From Devosia aurantiaca (lineage in GTDB: Bacteria > Pseudomonadota > Alphaproteobacteria > Rhizobiales > Devosiaceae): a DNA stretch of 64,000 nucleotides. The stretch spans positions 310,001-374,000 of the forward strand of contig NZ_JAALFG010000003.1 of NCBI RefSeq assembly GCF_011058215.1, given 5' to 3'. The position numbers and the translations under genes are program-made. How positions within the stretch are numbered: position 1 is the stretch's first letter; the number at the start of each line of letters is the position of its first letter. Positions 1 to 9,075 of the stretch are shown here, piece after piece. The notes beneath the pieces are model-generated. The model saw only the letters and a program-made list of their open reading frames with translations. It searched no databases and had not been told where the DNA came from.

Positions 1-2
1 TG

Positions 3-203
3 AACCTTTTGGGCATCGACAGCGTCATGCAGCCCTTCGAGTCGCGTGTGATGGCTTGGCAACGCCTGGCGGAACTCTTTGATCCGTCTGCCTATGGCAG
101 CAATGTCGAGGCGATCGGCTTGGCCGCTTTACCCGATAAGGCGGCGGCAATCCTGCGCGGCGAGGTGCGCGGACGCGTGCTGGTCAATCCGCACGCACAA
201 TAA
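3..203 (+). CDS. AcuI/YhdH-family NADPH-dependent oxidoreductase, C-terminal fragment
   Basis: The window opens inside this gene; only the last 66 residues are present, reading from NLLGIDSVMQPFESR to GRVLVNPHAQ. The NLLGIDSV motif followed by a basic, aromatic helix and a final GR(V)LV strand is typical of the C-terminus of the medium-chain dehydrogenase/reductase family containing YhdH and acryloyl-CoA reductase AcuI. Members reduce enone or acryloyl-type substrates with NADPH in the cytoplasm. The nucleotide-binding domain lies outside the window, so the exact subfamily cannot be settled. A strong intrinsic terminator follows five bases after the stop. Confidence 0.7.
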   Translation, partial: NLLGIDSVMQPFESRVMAWQRLAELFDPSAYGSNVEAIGLAALPDKAAAILRGEVRGRVLVNPHAQ

Positions 204-207
204 GAAA

Positions 208-245
208 AGCCCGGATGCCAAGGAGGGAACTGGCATCCGGGCTTT
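208..245 (+). terminator. Intrinsic terminator of the oxidoreductase gene
   Basis: A perfect 13-bp inverted repeat (AGCCCGGATGCCA at 208-220, complement at 231-243) with a 10-base loop ends in TTT. It sits directly after the stop codon at 203 and fits a rho-independent terminator. Confidence 0.85.
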
Positions 246-330
246 CATGTCGACAGGCGGGCGCTAGGCCCCGGGAGGGAGGGCCTGGGCCCTGCGCACC
301 AGCAGTCCCGAAGGACCGCGAGCGTAGCTC

Positions 331-504
331 TTAGTTCCTGCCGATGTTGCGGAAGGCGACGGGGTCGATACCCAGGCTCTCGAGGTGCTTGGCCTTGGGC
401 GCCCGGCCAGCTTCGACTGCCGCCGACACAGCAGCTGCGCTGCTGAACACAGTGGCAAAGGTGTCGAGGGTCGCAAAGAACTTGTTCTTGCGCGGGGTGC
501 TCAT
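331..504 (-). CDS. Small hypothetical protein, 57 aa
   Basis: A 57-residue basic protein starting MSTPRKNKFFATLD. It has a small hydrophobic, alanine-rich centre (TFATVFSSAAAVSAAV) and the C-terminal motif HLESLGIDPVAFRNIG. The start at 504 is preferred over an upstream in-frame ATG because GGAG lies six bases before it. I do not recognise a named family. The centre is too short and polar-flanked to call a membrane segment. The organised sequence and good ribosome binding site support a real gene. Confidence 0.6.
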   Translation of the reverse strand: MSTPRKNKFFATLDTFATVFSSAAAVSAAVEAGRAPKAKHLESLGIDPVAFRNIGRN

Positions 505-630
505 GGCTTTCTCCATCGGGCGATCCGGGCCAATTCCCGTTCGTTTCCATGACACCTAAATGGTCTCGTTAGGCCGTCCTCGGTAGGGGCGGATTGCTCA
601 AAGGAGCTATGCGCCAGGGGTAAGCCGCCC

Positions 631-837
631 TTATTTTCCCGATGCGCTGGGCCTTCGGAAGAGCTCTTCGAGCCGCAATAGGGCGACGAGGTGGATGTTT
701 TCCCGCGTCACCGGATCCTTGAGGCATCGCACATCGGTCACGACGGTAAAGAGCGCGCCGTTGCGCGTGCCGGAGGCGCAAAATTCCAGTTTTGTCCGCG
801 CCGGATGATAGCGCGCCCACTTCACCTCGAACTGCAT
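631..837 (-). CDS. Small hypothetical protein, 68 aa
   Basis: A 68-residue protein starting MQFEVKWARYHPARTKLEF. It alternates short beta-like stretches (KLEFCASG, GALFTVVTDV) with a C-terminal LLRLEELFRRP helix. A GAGGG ribosome binding site lies five bases before the start. It is divergent from the glutaminase gene at 965. I do not recognise the family, and the call rests on the ribosome binding site and a plausible fold. Confidence 0.45.
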   Translation of the reverse strand: MQFEVKWARYHPARTKLEFCASGTRNGALFTVVTDVRCLKDPVTRENIHLVALLRLEELFRRPSASGK

Positions 838-964
838 GCCAACCCTCTTTGCACCCTTGAGGTCATAGCGGCGCCGCCAGCAGGCGTCATGTCAAAAGAG
901 CAAGAGCAGGCTGGATCGTTTCGGGCGCCGCGCGGTTTGAGTTCGGCAACACAGAAGGTGAGCC

Positions 965-1939
965 TTGACCGAACTTCAGCACGACGCCCAAAAGCTGCAA
1001 ACCATGCTCGACGACATCGTGTCGGAAGTGACGGAAAAAGCGCCAAAGCTTTTCGAAGAGGCCACCCAGATCGCGGAAGACCTCGGCAAGCCCAAGCCGC
1101 GAAAGGCCGATTTTGATCGCTTCGGGATCGCCGTCTTCACCCGCGACGGGGCTTTGGTGAAGGCAGGCAATGCCGGCACCGGCTTTCCCATCCAATCCAT
1201 CTCCAAGGTCTTTGCCCTCGAAGTGGCGCTGGAAGCCTTGGGCGAAAGCCTGTGGAAGCGCGTGGGGCGGGAGCCATCGGGTGACGCCTTCAACTCGATC
1301 ATCGATCTCGAGCGCCAGAAGGGCATCCCGCGCAACCCCTTCATCAACTCGGGCGCGCTGGTCGTCGTCGATGCGCTGCTCGATGTCGACCAAGACCCCA
1401 ATGGCTGTGTCATGCGTTTTGTCGAACATCATCTGGATGGCGAAAAGGCGAGCTACGACAAGGATGTGATGGAAAGCGACCGCACCGGCGGCAATCTCAA
1501 CCGCTCCCTGATGTTCATGGCCAAGCACCATGGCAACCTCAAGCATGAGGTCGCCGAGGTCATGGAGGCCTATGTCCATCAATGCGCCATCACCCTCGAT
1601 TGCGCAGGGCTGGCCAAGGCCGGGCGCTTCCTGATGCATGAGCGACCGGACGAGCGCTCCGAGCGCCCCTATGGTGACGCGCGCCGGGGCCGCCGCGTGC
1701 TGTCGATCATGATGATGTGCGGCATGTATGATGGCTCGGGCGACTTTTCCTACCGCGTCGGCCTGCCGGCCAAGTCCGGTGTCGGCGGCGGCATTCTAGC
1801 GATTGCGCCGCATACAGCATCCATCGCCGCGTGGTCGCCGGCGTTGGACCCCATGGGGAACAGCTGGCTCGGCGTGCTCGGCCTCGAACTCCTGGCGAAA
1901 CGCACCGACTGGTCGGTGTTTGGCAGGACGCGCGGTTGA
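965..1939 (+). CDS. glsA: Glutaminase
   Basis: Beta-lactamase-fold glutaminase converting L-glutamine to glutamate and ammonia in the cytoplasm. The 324-residue length and motifs fit the family: the nucleophile motif S-I-S-K (Ser78, Lys81) inside FPIQSISKVFALE, then RNPFINSGAL, SYDKDVMESD and a C-terminal SGVGGGILAI segment. The start is TTG at 965, chosen because AGGTGAG precedes it at good spacing and a stop lies just upstream. The first ATG is at 1004 (MLDDIVSEV) and has no clear Shine-Dalgarno, but it would also keep the conserved N-terminus. The gene stands alone and converges on an AraC regulator eleven bases downstream. Confidence 0.9.
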   Translation: MTELQHDAQKLQTMLDDIVSEVTEKAPKLFEEATQIAEDLGKPKPRKADFDRFGIAVFTRDGALVKAGNAGTGFPIQSISKVFALEVALEALGESLWKRVGREPSGDAFNSIIDLERQKGIPRNPFINSGALVVVDALLDVDQDPNGCVMRFVEHHLDGEKASYDKDVMESDRTGGNLNRSLMFMAKHHGNLKHEVAEVMEAYVHQCAITLDCAGLAKAGRFLMHERPDERSERPYGDARRGRRVLSIMMMCGMYDGSGDFSYRVGLPAKSGVGGGILAIAPHTASIAAWSPALDPMGNSWLGVLGLELLAKRTDWSVFGRTRG

Positions 1940-1950
1940 AGCGGCTCTGA

Positions 1951-2865
1951 TCAGGAGACGATCGTGTCGCGGCGCATCTCGGTCGGCGTCATGCCATAGG
2001 CCCGGCGAAAGTGGTTGTAGAACTGGGTATGTGAGACAAAACCAGAGTTGAAGGCCACGTTGGCGACAGGAATGCTGCTGTCGAACAGCAAGGATCGGGC
2101 CCGGATCAGCCGCATGCGCACCACGAATTTCTGGATCGAGATGTGCATGACCTTGGTGAAGAGGTTGGCGGCATAGTTGGGATGGAGCTCAACGACCTTG
2201 GCGATTTCCTCGAGGCTGAGCGTATCGGTGAGATTTTCCACGATGTGCCGCACCATGGCGACGACGTATGCCACCGAAGACCCGGTCCGCGAGCGCGTGC
2301 CCGATTGTTCGACCCAGGCGGGCAGGACGGTCGTCCACCCGGCAACGGCGGCTCGCCGGAACATGCTGCTGATCTCCGACCGGGCGATGTCGGTGCGCAG
2401 GGCGTTGCCGCTGCGATAATCCTGATGCCAGCGCTCGAGGGTCTCCAGGCCGATGCAATCGGCATTGAGCTGGATGATGCCTCCACCCATCAGCGTTTCA
2501 GTCAATCGCCCCAGCTGCTGCGGCATTTCAAGGAACGCATCGACCGGCAGGTAGACGTTGAGCTGCCGGCTGTTTTCGACATCGGTCAGGGCCACCGTCT
2601 GGTGTGGAATGCCGGCCCAGAAGACGACGAGGCAGCCTGAGGGGATCGTTGCCCGCCCGCCATGGAAGACGTAATCCATGCTGCCTTTGGTGAGCCAGTT
2701 GAACTCGATATGGCCATGCGTGTGCGGCTCGGACATGATCTGCGGCGGGAAGGATCGAATACCAAAACGCCCGAAGGCCTTGCCGGCCGAATAAAAGCTG
2801 CGGTCCGATCGGGGCGTGGGGCGGGGCGCCTGCTCGCGAGGCTTTGGCGTTGACTCATCAATCAT
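1951..2865 (-). CDS. AraC-family regulator of the adjacent galactoside locus
   Basis: A 304-residue regulator with an N-terminal cupin-like sensor (SEPHTHGHIEFNWLTKGSMDYVFHGG) and a C-terminal double helix-turn-helix (LSLEEIAKVVELHPNYAANLF to VSHTQFYNHFRRAYGMTPTEMRR). The start MIDESTPKP at 2865 is chosen because longer in-frame versions would run across the shared promoter into the binding-protein gene. It is divergent from the transporter operon starting at 3029, with a 163-bp intergenic region, so it probably controls that operon. The inducer is likely a sugar, by analogy with AraC/MelR-type proteins; this is inference. Confidence 0.85.
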   Translation of the reverse strand: MIDESTPKPREQAPRPTPRSDRSFYSAGKAFGRFGIRSFPPQIMSEPHTHGHIEFNWLTKGSMDYVFHGGRATIPSGCLVVFWAGIPHQTVALTDVENSRQLNVYLPVDAFLEMPQQLGRLTETLMGGGIIQLNADCIGLETLERWHQDYRSGNALRTDIARSEISSMFRRAAVAGWTTVLPAWVEQSGTRSRTGSSVAYVVAMVRHIVENLTDTLSLEEIAKVVELHPNYAANLFTKVMHISIQKFVVRMRLIRARSLLFDSSIPVANVAFNSGFVSHTQFYNHFRRAYGMTPTEMRRDTIVS

Positions 2866-3028
2866 ACTAATCGCCCCACTTCTTAAGAACCCGGAACAAG
2901 TCGTTACTATTCGGGATTGCTTTGAGTTAGGCAAGGCGTAGGTTTGCCATGTGCACGACAGGCAAGACCGGAGAGGAGAAACCGGTCCGCGGCGTAGGGA
3001 ACGCATGCCGGGTGCTAGGGAGGTTTTC

Positions 3029-5119
3029 GTGATCAAACATATCTATGCCCTTGGCGGGGCAGGCCTTTTGCTGTCCACTTCGATGCTGGCCGTGCTGGCG
3101 CAAACCGCGCCATCGACGCCGCCGGCACCGCCGCAGTTCGACGCGCAGCAGATCCCCACCTTTGTCGGCGTCGACGACATCCTCGAATTCAAGGCACTTC
3201 CGGAATATCACGAGCCTGACTTCGTGAAGGCCTTTGTCGATGCCGGCAAATTGCCGCCGGTGGCCGAGCGCCTGCCGGCCGAGCCGATGGTCTACAAGAC
3301 CGCCAACATGCCCGACGGCGTCGGCGTTTACGGCGACGTCATCCGCCATGTGATCGGCGGCCGCCCCGAAGGCTGGAACTACAGCGCCGGCCAGACCCAG
3401 GGTTGGGGCGGCATCGATATCGGCCTCTCCGAATGCCTCACCCGCACCGGCCCGCTCTTCCAGGTCCGTGCCGAAGAACTCGCGCCGCTTCCCAATCTCG
3501 CCAAGAGCTGGGAATGGTCTGAAGACGGCCATGAACTCACCATGCATCTTGTCGAAGGCGCAAAGTGGTCCGACGGCGACCCCTTCGATGCCGGTGACAT
3601 CATGTTCTATTGGAACGACGTCATCCTCGATCCGCAGGTGACCCCACTAAACGGCGCTTCGCCGGAAACCTTTGGCGCCGGCACGACGCTTGAAGCGATC
3701 GATCCCTACACCATCAAGTGGACGTTCAAGGACGTCCGTCCGACCCAATATCTTTACGCCATGGCCTACGGCAATTTCTGCCCCGGCCCGAGCCACATCC
3801 TCAAGACCGAGCATCCCAAATACAAGGACGGTGCAACCTACGACCAGTTCAAGAACGCCTTCCCGCCCGAATTCCTCAACATGCCGGTCATGGGCGCCTG
3901 GGTGCCGGTGGAATATCGCGCCGACGACATCATCGCGATGCGTCGCAACCCCTATTATTGGAAGGTCGACGAGAACGGCAACCAACTGCCCTATCTCGAT
4001 GAAGCGCATTATCGCCTCTCGACCTGGGCCGATCGCGACGTCCAGGCAGTTGCCGGTTCGGGTGATCTCTCCAACCTCGAACAGCCGGAAAGCTTCGTCG
4101 AAGCGTTGCGCCGTTCGGCCGAGGACACCGCGCCCGCCCGTCTTGCCTTTGGCGCGCGCACCATCTCCTACTCGATCTATCCCAACCTCTCCGCCAATGG
4201 CTGGGGCGAGCCCGATGAGCGTGGCCAGGCCGTCCGCGAGCTGAACCGCGACCTCAATTTCCGCAAGGCGGTAAGCTTTGGTCTCAACCGTCAGGCGCTC
4301 GGCGAAGCGCTTGTCCGCGGGCCCTTCACCACGCCCTATGCCGGCGGCCTCATGCCTCCGACCAGCTATTACGACAACGACTCGACGGTCTACTATCCGT
4401 ACTCGGCCGATGACGCCAAGGCGCTGCTGGAGGAGGCAGGCCTCGTCGATACCGACGGCAATGGCTTCGTCAACTTCCCGGCCAATGTTGCAGGCGGTGC
4501 CGACGTCCAGATCACGCTCCTAGGCACCAGCGACTACCAGACCGACAAGAGTCTGGCAGAAGGCGTCGTTGCCCAGATGGAAGCCATCGGGCTGCGCATC
4601 CTGCTCCAGTCGCAGGCAGGCAACCAGCGCGACGCCAATGAAGCATCCGGCAAGTTCGACTGGAGCCTGCGTCGCGTCGATGCCGAACTGATCACCGTCG
4701 TCCAGAACACGCAAAACTTGGCGCCGACCGGTCCCCAGATCGCGCGTGGTCACCGTGCGGGCACAGATGGCAACCTGGATCTGCTGCCGTTCGAACAAGA
4801 GATGGTCGATACTGTCAACGCCTTCGTGGCGACGGCAGATGCGGACGAGCGCATCGCCCTGATGAAGACCTATCAAAAGCTCTACACCGACAATGTCTAC
4901 GCCATCGGCCTCACCCAGTATCCGGGCGCGCTGATCATCAACAAGCGCTTCGCCAACGTCCCCGAAGGCACGCCGATCCTGCAATTCAACTGGGCGGAAG
5001 ACGGTCTTATCCGTGAGCGTCTCTATGTGCCGGAAGACCAGCAATCAAGCGCTGAACTCTTCCCCGACACGCTGCCCGGCGCTCCCGGCGTCGGCAACGG
5101 ACCGGTCACCAGCAACTGA
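3029..5119 (+). CDS. Family 5 (peptide/nickel-type) ABC substrate-binding protein, probably alpha-galactoside
   Basis: A periplasmic solute-binding protein of about 696 residues, longer than the usual 500-550 for DppA/OppA, in line with the AgpA-like subgroup. It begins with a signal peptide (IKHIYALGGAGLLLSTSMLAVLA, probable cleavage near AQT). The family signature follows around LAKSWEWSEDGHELTMHL and GAKWSDGDPFDAGDIMFYWND. The start is GTG at 3029, with GGGAGG six bases upstream. It heads an operon with two permeases, a fused ATPase and a GH4 glycosidase. In Sinorhizobium, alpha-galactoside uptake uses a peptide-type system of this kind beside melA, so a raffinose- or melibiose-type ligand is more likely than a peptide. 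The ligand is inferred from context only. Confidence 0.85.
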   Translation: MIKHIYALGGAGLLLSTSMLAVLAQTAPSTPPAPPQFDAQQIPTFVGVDDILEFKALPEYHEPDFVKAFVDAGKLPPVAERLPAEPMVYKTANMPDGVGVYGDVIRHVIGGRPEGWNYSAGQTQGWGGIDIGLSECLTRTGPLFQVRAEELAPLPNLAKSWEWSEDGHELTMHLVEGAKWSDGDPFDAGDIMFYWNDVILDPQVTPLNGASPETFGAGTTLEAIDPYTIKWTFKDVRPTQYLYAMAYGNFCPGPSHILKTEHPKYKDGATYDQFKNAFPPEFLNMPVMGAWVPVEYRADDIIAMRRNPYYWKVDENGNQLPYLDEAHYRLSTWADRDVQAVAGSGDLSNLEQPESFVEALRRSAEDTAPARLAFGARTISYSIYPNLSANGWGEPDERGQAVRELNRDLNFRKAVSFGLNRQALGEALVRGPFTTPYAGGLMPPTSYYDNDSTVYYPYSADDAKALLEEAGLVDTDGNGFVNFPANVAGGADVQITLLGTSDYQTDKSLAEGVVAQMEAIGLRILLQSQAGNQRDANEASGKFDWSLRRVDAELITVVQNTQNLAPTGPQIARGHRAGTDGNLDLLPFEQEMVDTVNAFVATADADERIALMKTYQKLYTDNVYAIGLTQYPGALIINKRFANVPEGTPILQFNWAEDGLIRERLYVPEDQQSSAELFPDTLPGAPGVGNGPVTSN

Positions 5120-5136
5120 GCTGACCCGATAAGCAC

Positions 5137-5160
5137 GACGAGGGCGCCACCGCCCTCGTC
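5137..5160 (+). promoter_or_regulatory. Intercistronic hairpin after the binding-protein gene
   Basis: A perfect 10-bp stem (GACGAGGGCG, loop CCAC, CGCCCTCGTC) fills the gap between the binding-protein and permease genes. No T-run follows. Such hairpins often stabilise the upstream message or reduce read-through, so that binding protein is made in excess over membrane components. Confidence 0.65.
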
Positions 5161-5181
5161 ATCAGAATAGGGGCCGTCCAG

Positions 5182-6189
5182 ATGATCCGCTTTGTTCTTT
5201 CGCGCGTGCTGTCAGCGATCCCGATCCTGCTGCTGCTCAGCGTTGTTACCTTCATCATCATCCAAGCGCCGCCCGGCGACTATGGCGATTACATTCGCTC
5301 CATGGCGATCAACCAGGGTGGCGCCTCGGCGGCAGCGGCCCAGGCGCAGGCCGATGCTTATCGTGCGGCCAACGGCCTGAATGACCCGCTCTATGTCCAA
5401 TATTTTCGCTGGCTCCATGGCATCGTCACGCGCTTCGACTTCGGCCACTCGCTCTACTTCAACAAGCCTGTCGGCGCAGTGGTCGCCGAACGCCTGCCAG
5501 CCACCATCGCCCTAGCGCTGACCTGCCACATCCTTGCGTCGGTCATCGGTATTTCGCTCGGCATCATCGCCGCGACGCGTCAATATTCATGGGTCGATAC
5601 GCTGTTCGGCATCATCTCTTTTCTTGGCATGACCATCCCGCGCTTCCTGCTGGCGATCGTCATTCTCTATATCCTCGTCTTCCGCATGGGCGTGCAGGAT
5701 GTCGGCAACTTCTTCTCGCCGCGCTATGGCGGCGCGCCCTGGAGCTGGGACAAGTTCGTTGATCTGATCAAGCATGTCTGGCCGGTGATCGCGATCGCCA
5801 CTTTCGGCGGGCTCGCTTACAACATGCGTGTGATGCGTGCCAATCTGCTCGACGTGCTCAATGCCCAATATGTCGAGACCGCGCGCGCCAAGGGCCTGAG
5901 CCGCGGCGCCGTGGTGCTCAAGCACGCAACGCCCAACGCGCTCCATCCCCTGATCGCCTACCAGGGTGTGGTGCTGCCCTATATGCTGACCGGTGAAATC
6001 GAAGTCGCCATCGTCTTTGGTCTTGCAACCGTAGGCCCCGCCATCACCGGTTCGATGGCGGTCGGCGACGTGTGGGTCACCGCAACCTTCATGCTGGTGC
6101 TGGCGACGACGCTGATCATCGGCAATATCATTTCCGACGTGCTGCTTGCCTTGCTCGATCCGCGCATTCGCCTCGGAGGCGCCGCATGA
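5182..6189 (+). CDS. ABC transporter permease, DppB/OppB type
   Basis: Inner-membrane permease of 335 residues. It starts with the typical N-terminal hydrophobic segment (MIRFVLSRVLSAIPILLLLSV), has a periplasmic loop, then about five more membrane helices. The cytoplasmic coupling loop is visible as NAQYVETARAKGLSRGAVVLKHATPNALHPL, the EAA motif of this family. The stop overlaps the next permease start (ATGA), indicating translational coupling. It pairs with the next permease to form the channel for the sugar or peptide bound by the protein at 3029. Confidence 0.9.
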   Translation: MIRFVLSRVLSAIPILLLLSVVTFIIIQAPPGDYGDYIRSMAINQGGASAAAAQAQADAYRAANGLNDPLYVQYFRWLHGIVTRFDFGHSLYFNKPVGAVVAERLPATIALALTCHILASVIGISLGIIAATRQYSWVDTLFGIISFLGMTIPRFLLAIVILYILVFRMGVQDVGNFFSPRYGGAPWSWDKFVDLIKHVWPVIAIATFGGLAYNMRVMRANLLDVLNAQYVETARAKGLSRGAVVLKHATPNALHPLIAYQGVVLPYMLTGEIEVAIVFGLATVGPAITGSMAVGDVWVTATFMLVLATTLIIGNIISDVLLALLDPRIRLGGAA

Positions 6190-7382
6190 GCCGCGATATC
6201 GTCGACCAGTCCATCCCGCTGCCGCCCGATACCGCTGGCGGTCCGATGCCGACCCCGGCAACCGAAGCCGATGCCTCGATCGAGCAAAAGATCGATCCGC
6301 GCTACGCCAAGAGCGAAAGCTATCTGAGCCTCGTCTGGCGCCGCATGCGGCGCTCGGTAATGGGCATGATCGGCATCACGCTTGTCGCCCTGCTGCTGAT
6401 CGTTGCGGTGTTCGCCGATTTCTTTGCGCCCATTGATCCCAAAGCCTCCAATATCGGCTTCGGGCCCCCAGATACGCTAAGCTTCAGCGCACCCGACGGC
6501 AGTTTCTCGCTGATTCCGGTCGTTTATCCATTGTCGGAAGGTGGCGAGCTCGATCCGATCACCTTCCAGCCCATTATCGGGCCGGACTACGACAACCCCA
6601 CGGAGCTCGGCTTTTTCGTCCAGGGCTATTCCTACCAGCTGCTCTGGGTGATCCCGGCCAACATTCACCTCTTCGGACCCACCGACCCCACAAAGACCGT
6701 GCATTTCCTCGGCACAGACAAGTTCGGCCGAGACATCCTTTCGCGTGGTCTTGTGGGTTCGCGCATCTCGCTGACCATCGCCCTGGTGGTGACGCTGATC
6801 ACCACCGTGGTTGGCACATTGGTGGGCATCACCTCGGGCTATCTGGGCGGGCGCTTTGACAGCTGGACGCAAAAATTCGTCGAGTTCGTGCTCGCCTTTC
6901 CGCAACTGCCGCTCTACCTGGCGCTGACTTCGCTGATCCCGATCACAGCGCCGTCCAATGTCTTCATCGCCTTCGTCATCGGCGTCATGGCCGTGCTTGG
7001 CTGGGCCCAGCTCAGCCGCGAAGTGCGTTCCAAGACCCTGGCCTTGGCTCGGATCGATTATGTGCGGGCCGCCATTGCGGTAGGGTCGCCCGACAGCCGC
7101 ATCATCACGCGGCACATCCTGCCCAATGTCATGAGCCATGTGATCGTCGCCGTGACACTGGCCGTCCCCTCGGTCGTGCTGCTCGAAAGCTTCCTCGGTT
7201 TCCTGGGTTTTGCGGTCAAGCCGCCACTGATTTCCTGGGGCCTGATGCTGCAGGACACGAGCTCGTTCTCGGTGATTGGCTCTTATCCCTGGATCCTGTC
7301 GCCCGTCATCTTCGTGCTGATCACCGTCTTCGCCTTCAACGCGCTGGGCGATGGCCTGCGCGACGCGATCGATCCTTATTGA
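6186..7382 (+). CDS. ABC transporter permease, DppC/OppC type
   Basis: A 398-residue inner-membrane permease. The start MSRDIVDQS at 6186 overlaps the previous stop. It has a cytoplasmic N-terminus, the OppC-type first helix (MRRSVMGMIGITLVALLLI), an unusually long periplasmic insert of roughly 120 residues (about 80-200) and the HFLGTDKFGRDILSR motif that begins the permease domain. The EAA loop reads IDYVRAAIAVGSPDSRIITRHILPNVM. The longer periplasmic segment matches a transporter with an enlarged binding protein. It lies 10 bp before the ATPase gene. Confidence 0.9.
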   Translation: MSRDIVDQSIPLPPDTAGGPMPTPATEADASIEQKIDPRYAKSESYLSLVWRRMRRSVMGMIGITLVALLLIVAVFADFFAPIDPKASNIGFGPPDTLSFSAPDGSFSLIPVVYPLSEGGELDPITFQPIIGPDYDNPTELGFFVQGYSYQLLWVIPANIHLFGPTDPTKTVHFLGTDKFGRDILSRGLVGSRISLTIALVVTLITTVVGTLVGITSGYLGGRFDSWTQKFVEFVLAFPQLPLYLALTSLIPITAPSNVFIAFVIGVMAVLGWAQLSREVRSKTLALARIDYVRAAIAVGSPDSRIITRHILPNVMSHVIVAVTLAVPSVVLLESFLGFLGFAVKPPLISWGLMLQDTSSFSVIGSYPWILSPVIFVLITVFAFNALGDGLRDAIDPY

Positions 7383-7392
7383 GAGACCGGCC

Positions 7393-9063
7393 ATGACCCC
7401 GACCACAATCCAGCCTGTCTCCAACCAGCGCCATGATCACGGCAGCCATGGGCGCGAACTGATCCTCGACGCGCGCAACATCGGCGTCGATTTCAAGGTC
7501 GAGGGCGGCGTCGTCCATGCCGTGCAGGATGTCTCGTTCCAGCTGCACAAGGGCGAGACCATTGCCCTGGTGGGGGAAAGCGGCTCGGGCAAGTCGGTGA
7601 CGGCGCGCACGCTGATGAAGCTGCTTACAAAGCGCGCGACGATTCTGCCTAAGGCCAAGGTGACCATGTCCGGCAAGGACGTCATCGCCATGTCGGAAAA
7701 GCAGATGCAGAAGCTGCGCGGCAATGACATCGCCATGATCTTCCAGGAGCCGATGAGTTCGCTCAATCCGGTTTATACGGTCGGGCAGCAGATCTGCGAG
7801 ATCATCCACCTGCACAACAAGGTATCGCGTGCCGAGGCGCTGAAACGTGCCGAGGCCTTGCTGACCGAAGTGCAGATCCCAGAGCCCAAGGCGCGGCTCA
7901 ACAATTATCCGCATCAGTTATCCGGCGGCCAGCGGCAGCGTGTTATGATCGCCATGGCTTTGGCCAATCGGCCGGACGTGTTGATCGCCGACGAGCCGAC
8001 GACGGCGCTGGACGTCACCGTGCAGGCGCAAATCCTTAATCTCATCAAGGATTTGAAAGACAAGTACGGCATGGCCGTGATCCTGATTACCCATGATTTG
8101 ACGGTGGTTCGGCAGTTTAGCGATTATGTCTATGTGATGCAGAATGGGCTGGTGCAGGAGCACAATGCTACCCAGGCGCTGTTCAATAATCCCACCCATC
8201 CCTATACCAGACACCTGCTGGCCTCCGAGCCCAAGGGTGCTGCTTTGCCGCTAGAGGAGGGCAAGCACGGGACGGTGCTCGAGGGGCGTGGCGTCAAGGT
8301 GAGTTATACCCTTAAGCGGGGCGGATTCTTCAATCCGGATTTCTTTGAACTCAAGGCCGTCGACCAGCTCGACATCAAGTTGAGCCGGCACGAAACGCTC
8401 GGGATCGTAGGGGAGTCAGGGTCCGGCAAGACCACCTTTGGGCAGGCCCTGATCCGTCTCATCAACAATCAGGGCGGCGAGATTCTGTTCGACGGCGAGC
8501 GCATCGAGAACAAGGACCGCAAGGAGATGCGTCCCCTGCGCAGCCGCATGCAGATCGTCTTCCAGGACCCGTTTGCGAGCCTTAATCCCCGCATGTCGAT
8601 CCGCCAGATCATCGAGGAGGGTCTGGTGGTCAATGGCATCGGCGCCGACAGCCGCGAGCGGGTCGCCCTGGTGCGCCAGGCCCTCAGCGATGCCGGCATG
8701 CCCGATGGCATTCTCAACCGCTTTCCGCACGAGTTTTCCGGCGGCCAGCGCCAGCGCATCGCCATTGCCCGCGCCATCGCGCTCCAGCCCGAATTCATCC
8801 TGCTCGACGAGCCGACTTCCGCGCTCGACCTTTCGGTGCAGGCCCAAATCATTGATCTGCTGCGCAAATTGCAGAACGAAAAGGGCCTCAGCTACCTCTT
8901 CATCAGCCACGATCTCAAGGTCGTGCGCGCCCTTTGTCACCGCGTGATGGTCATGCAACACGGGAAGATCGTGGAGCAGGGGCCTGTCGCCGATGTCCTC
9001 AACAATCCCCAAACCGAATACACGGCCCGCCTAGTGCGCGCCGCATTCGACATTGCCGCCTAG
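7393..9063 (+). CDS. Fused dual ATP-binding protein, DppD-DppF type
   Basis: A 556-residue cytoplasmic protein holding two complete ABC ATPase domains in tandem. First half: Walker A GESGSGKS, signature LSGGQRQRV, Walker B LIADEPTTALD. Second half: Walker A GESGSGKTT, signature FSGGQRQRI, Walker B ILLDEPTSALD. Each half ends with the oligopeptide-transporter extension (NPTHPYTRHLL; NPQTEYTARLV). The start MTPTTIQP at 7393 follows the permease stop by ten bases. It powers the two permeases upstream. Such fusions are frequent in Rhizobiales. Confidence 0.92.
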   Translation: MTPTTIQPVSNQRHDHGSHGRELILDARNIGVDFKVEGGVVHAVQDVSFQLHKGETIALVGESGSGKSVTARTLMKLLTKRATILPKAKVTMSGKDVIAMSEKQMQKLRGNDIAMIFQEPMSSLNPVYTVGQQICEIIHLHNKVSRAEALKRAEALLTEVQIPEPKARLNNYPHQLSGGQRQRVMIAMALANRPDVLIADEPTTALDVTVQAQILNLIKDLKDKYGMAVILITHDLTVVRQFSDYVYVMQNGLVQEHNATQALFNNPTHPYTRHLLASEPKGAALPLEEGKHGTVLEGRGVKVSYTLKRGGFFNPDFFELKAVDQLDIKLSRHETLGIVGESGSGKTTFGQALIRLINNQGGEILFDGERIENKDRKEMRPLRSRMQIVFQDPFASLNPRMSIRQIIEEGLVVNGIGADSRERVALVRQALSDAGMPDGILNRFPHEFSGGQRQRIAIARAIALQPEFILLDEPTSALDLSVQAQIIDLLRKLQNEKGLSYLFISHDLKVVRALCHRVMVMQHGKIVEQGPVADVLNNPQTEYTARLVRAAFDIAA

Positions 9064-9075
9064 GAGAATAGAGCT

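Noticed and set aside
2866-3028. Copy of the 21-bp element or LacI palindrome upstream of the galactoside operon
   Set aside because: Neither pattern is present; control there is more likely through the divergent AraC protein, whose site I could not define.
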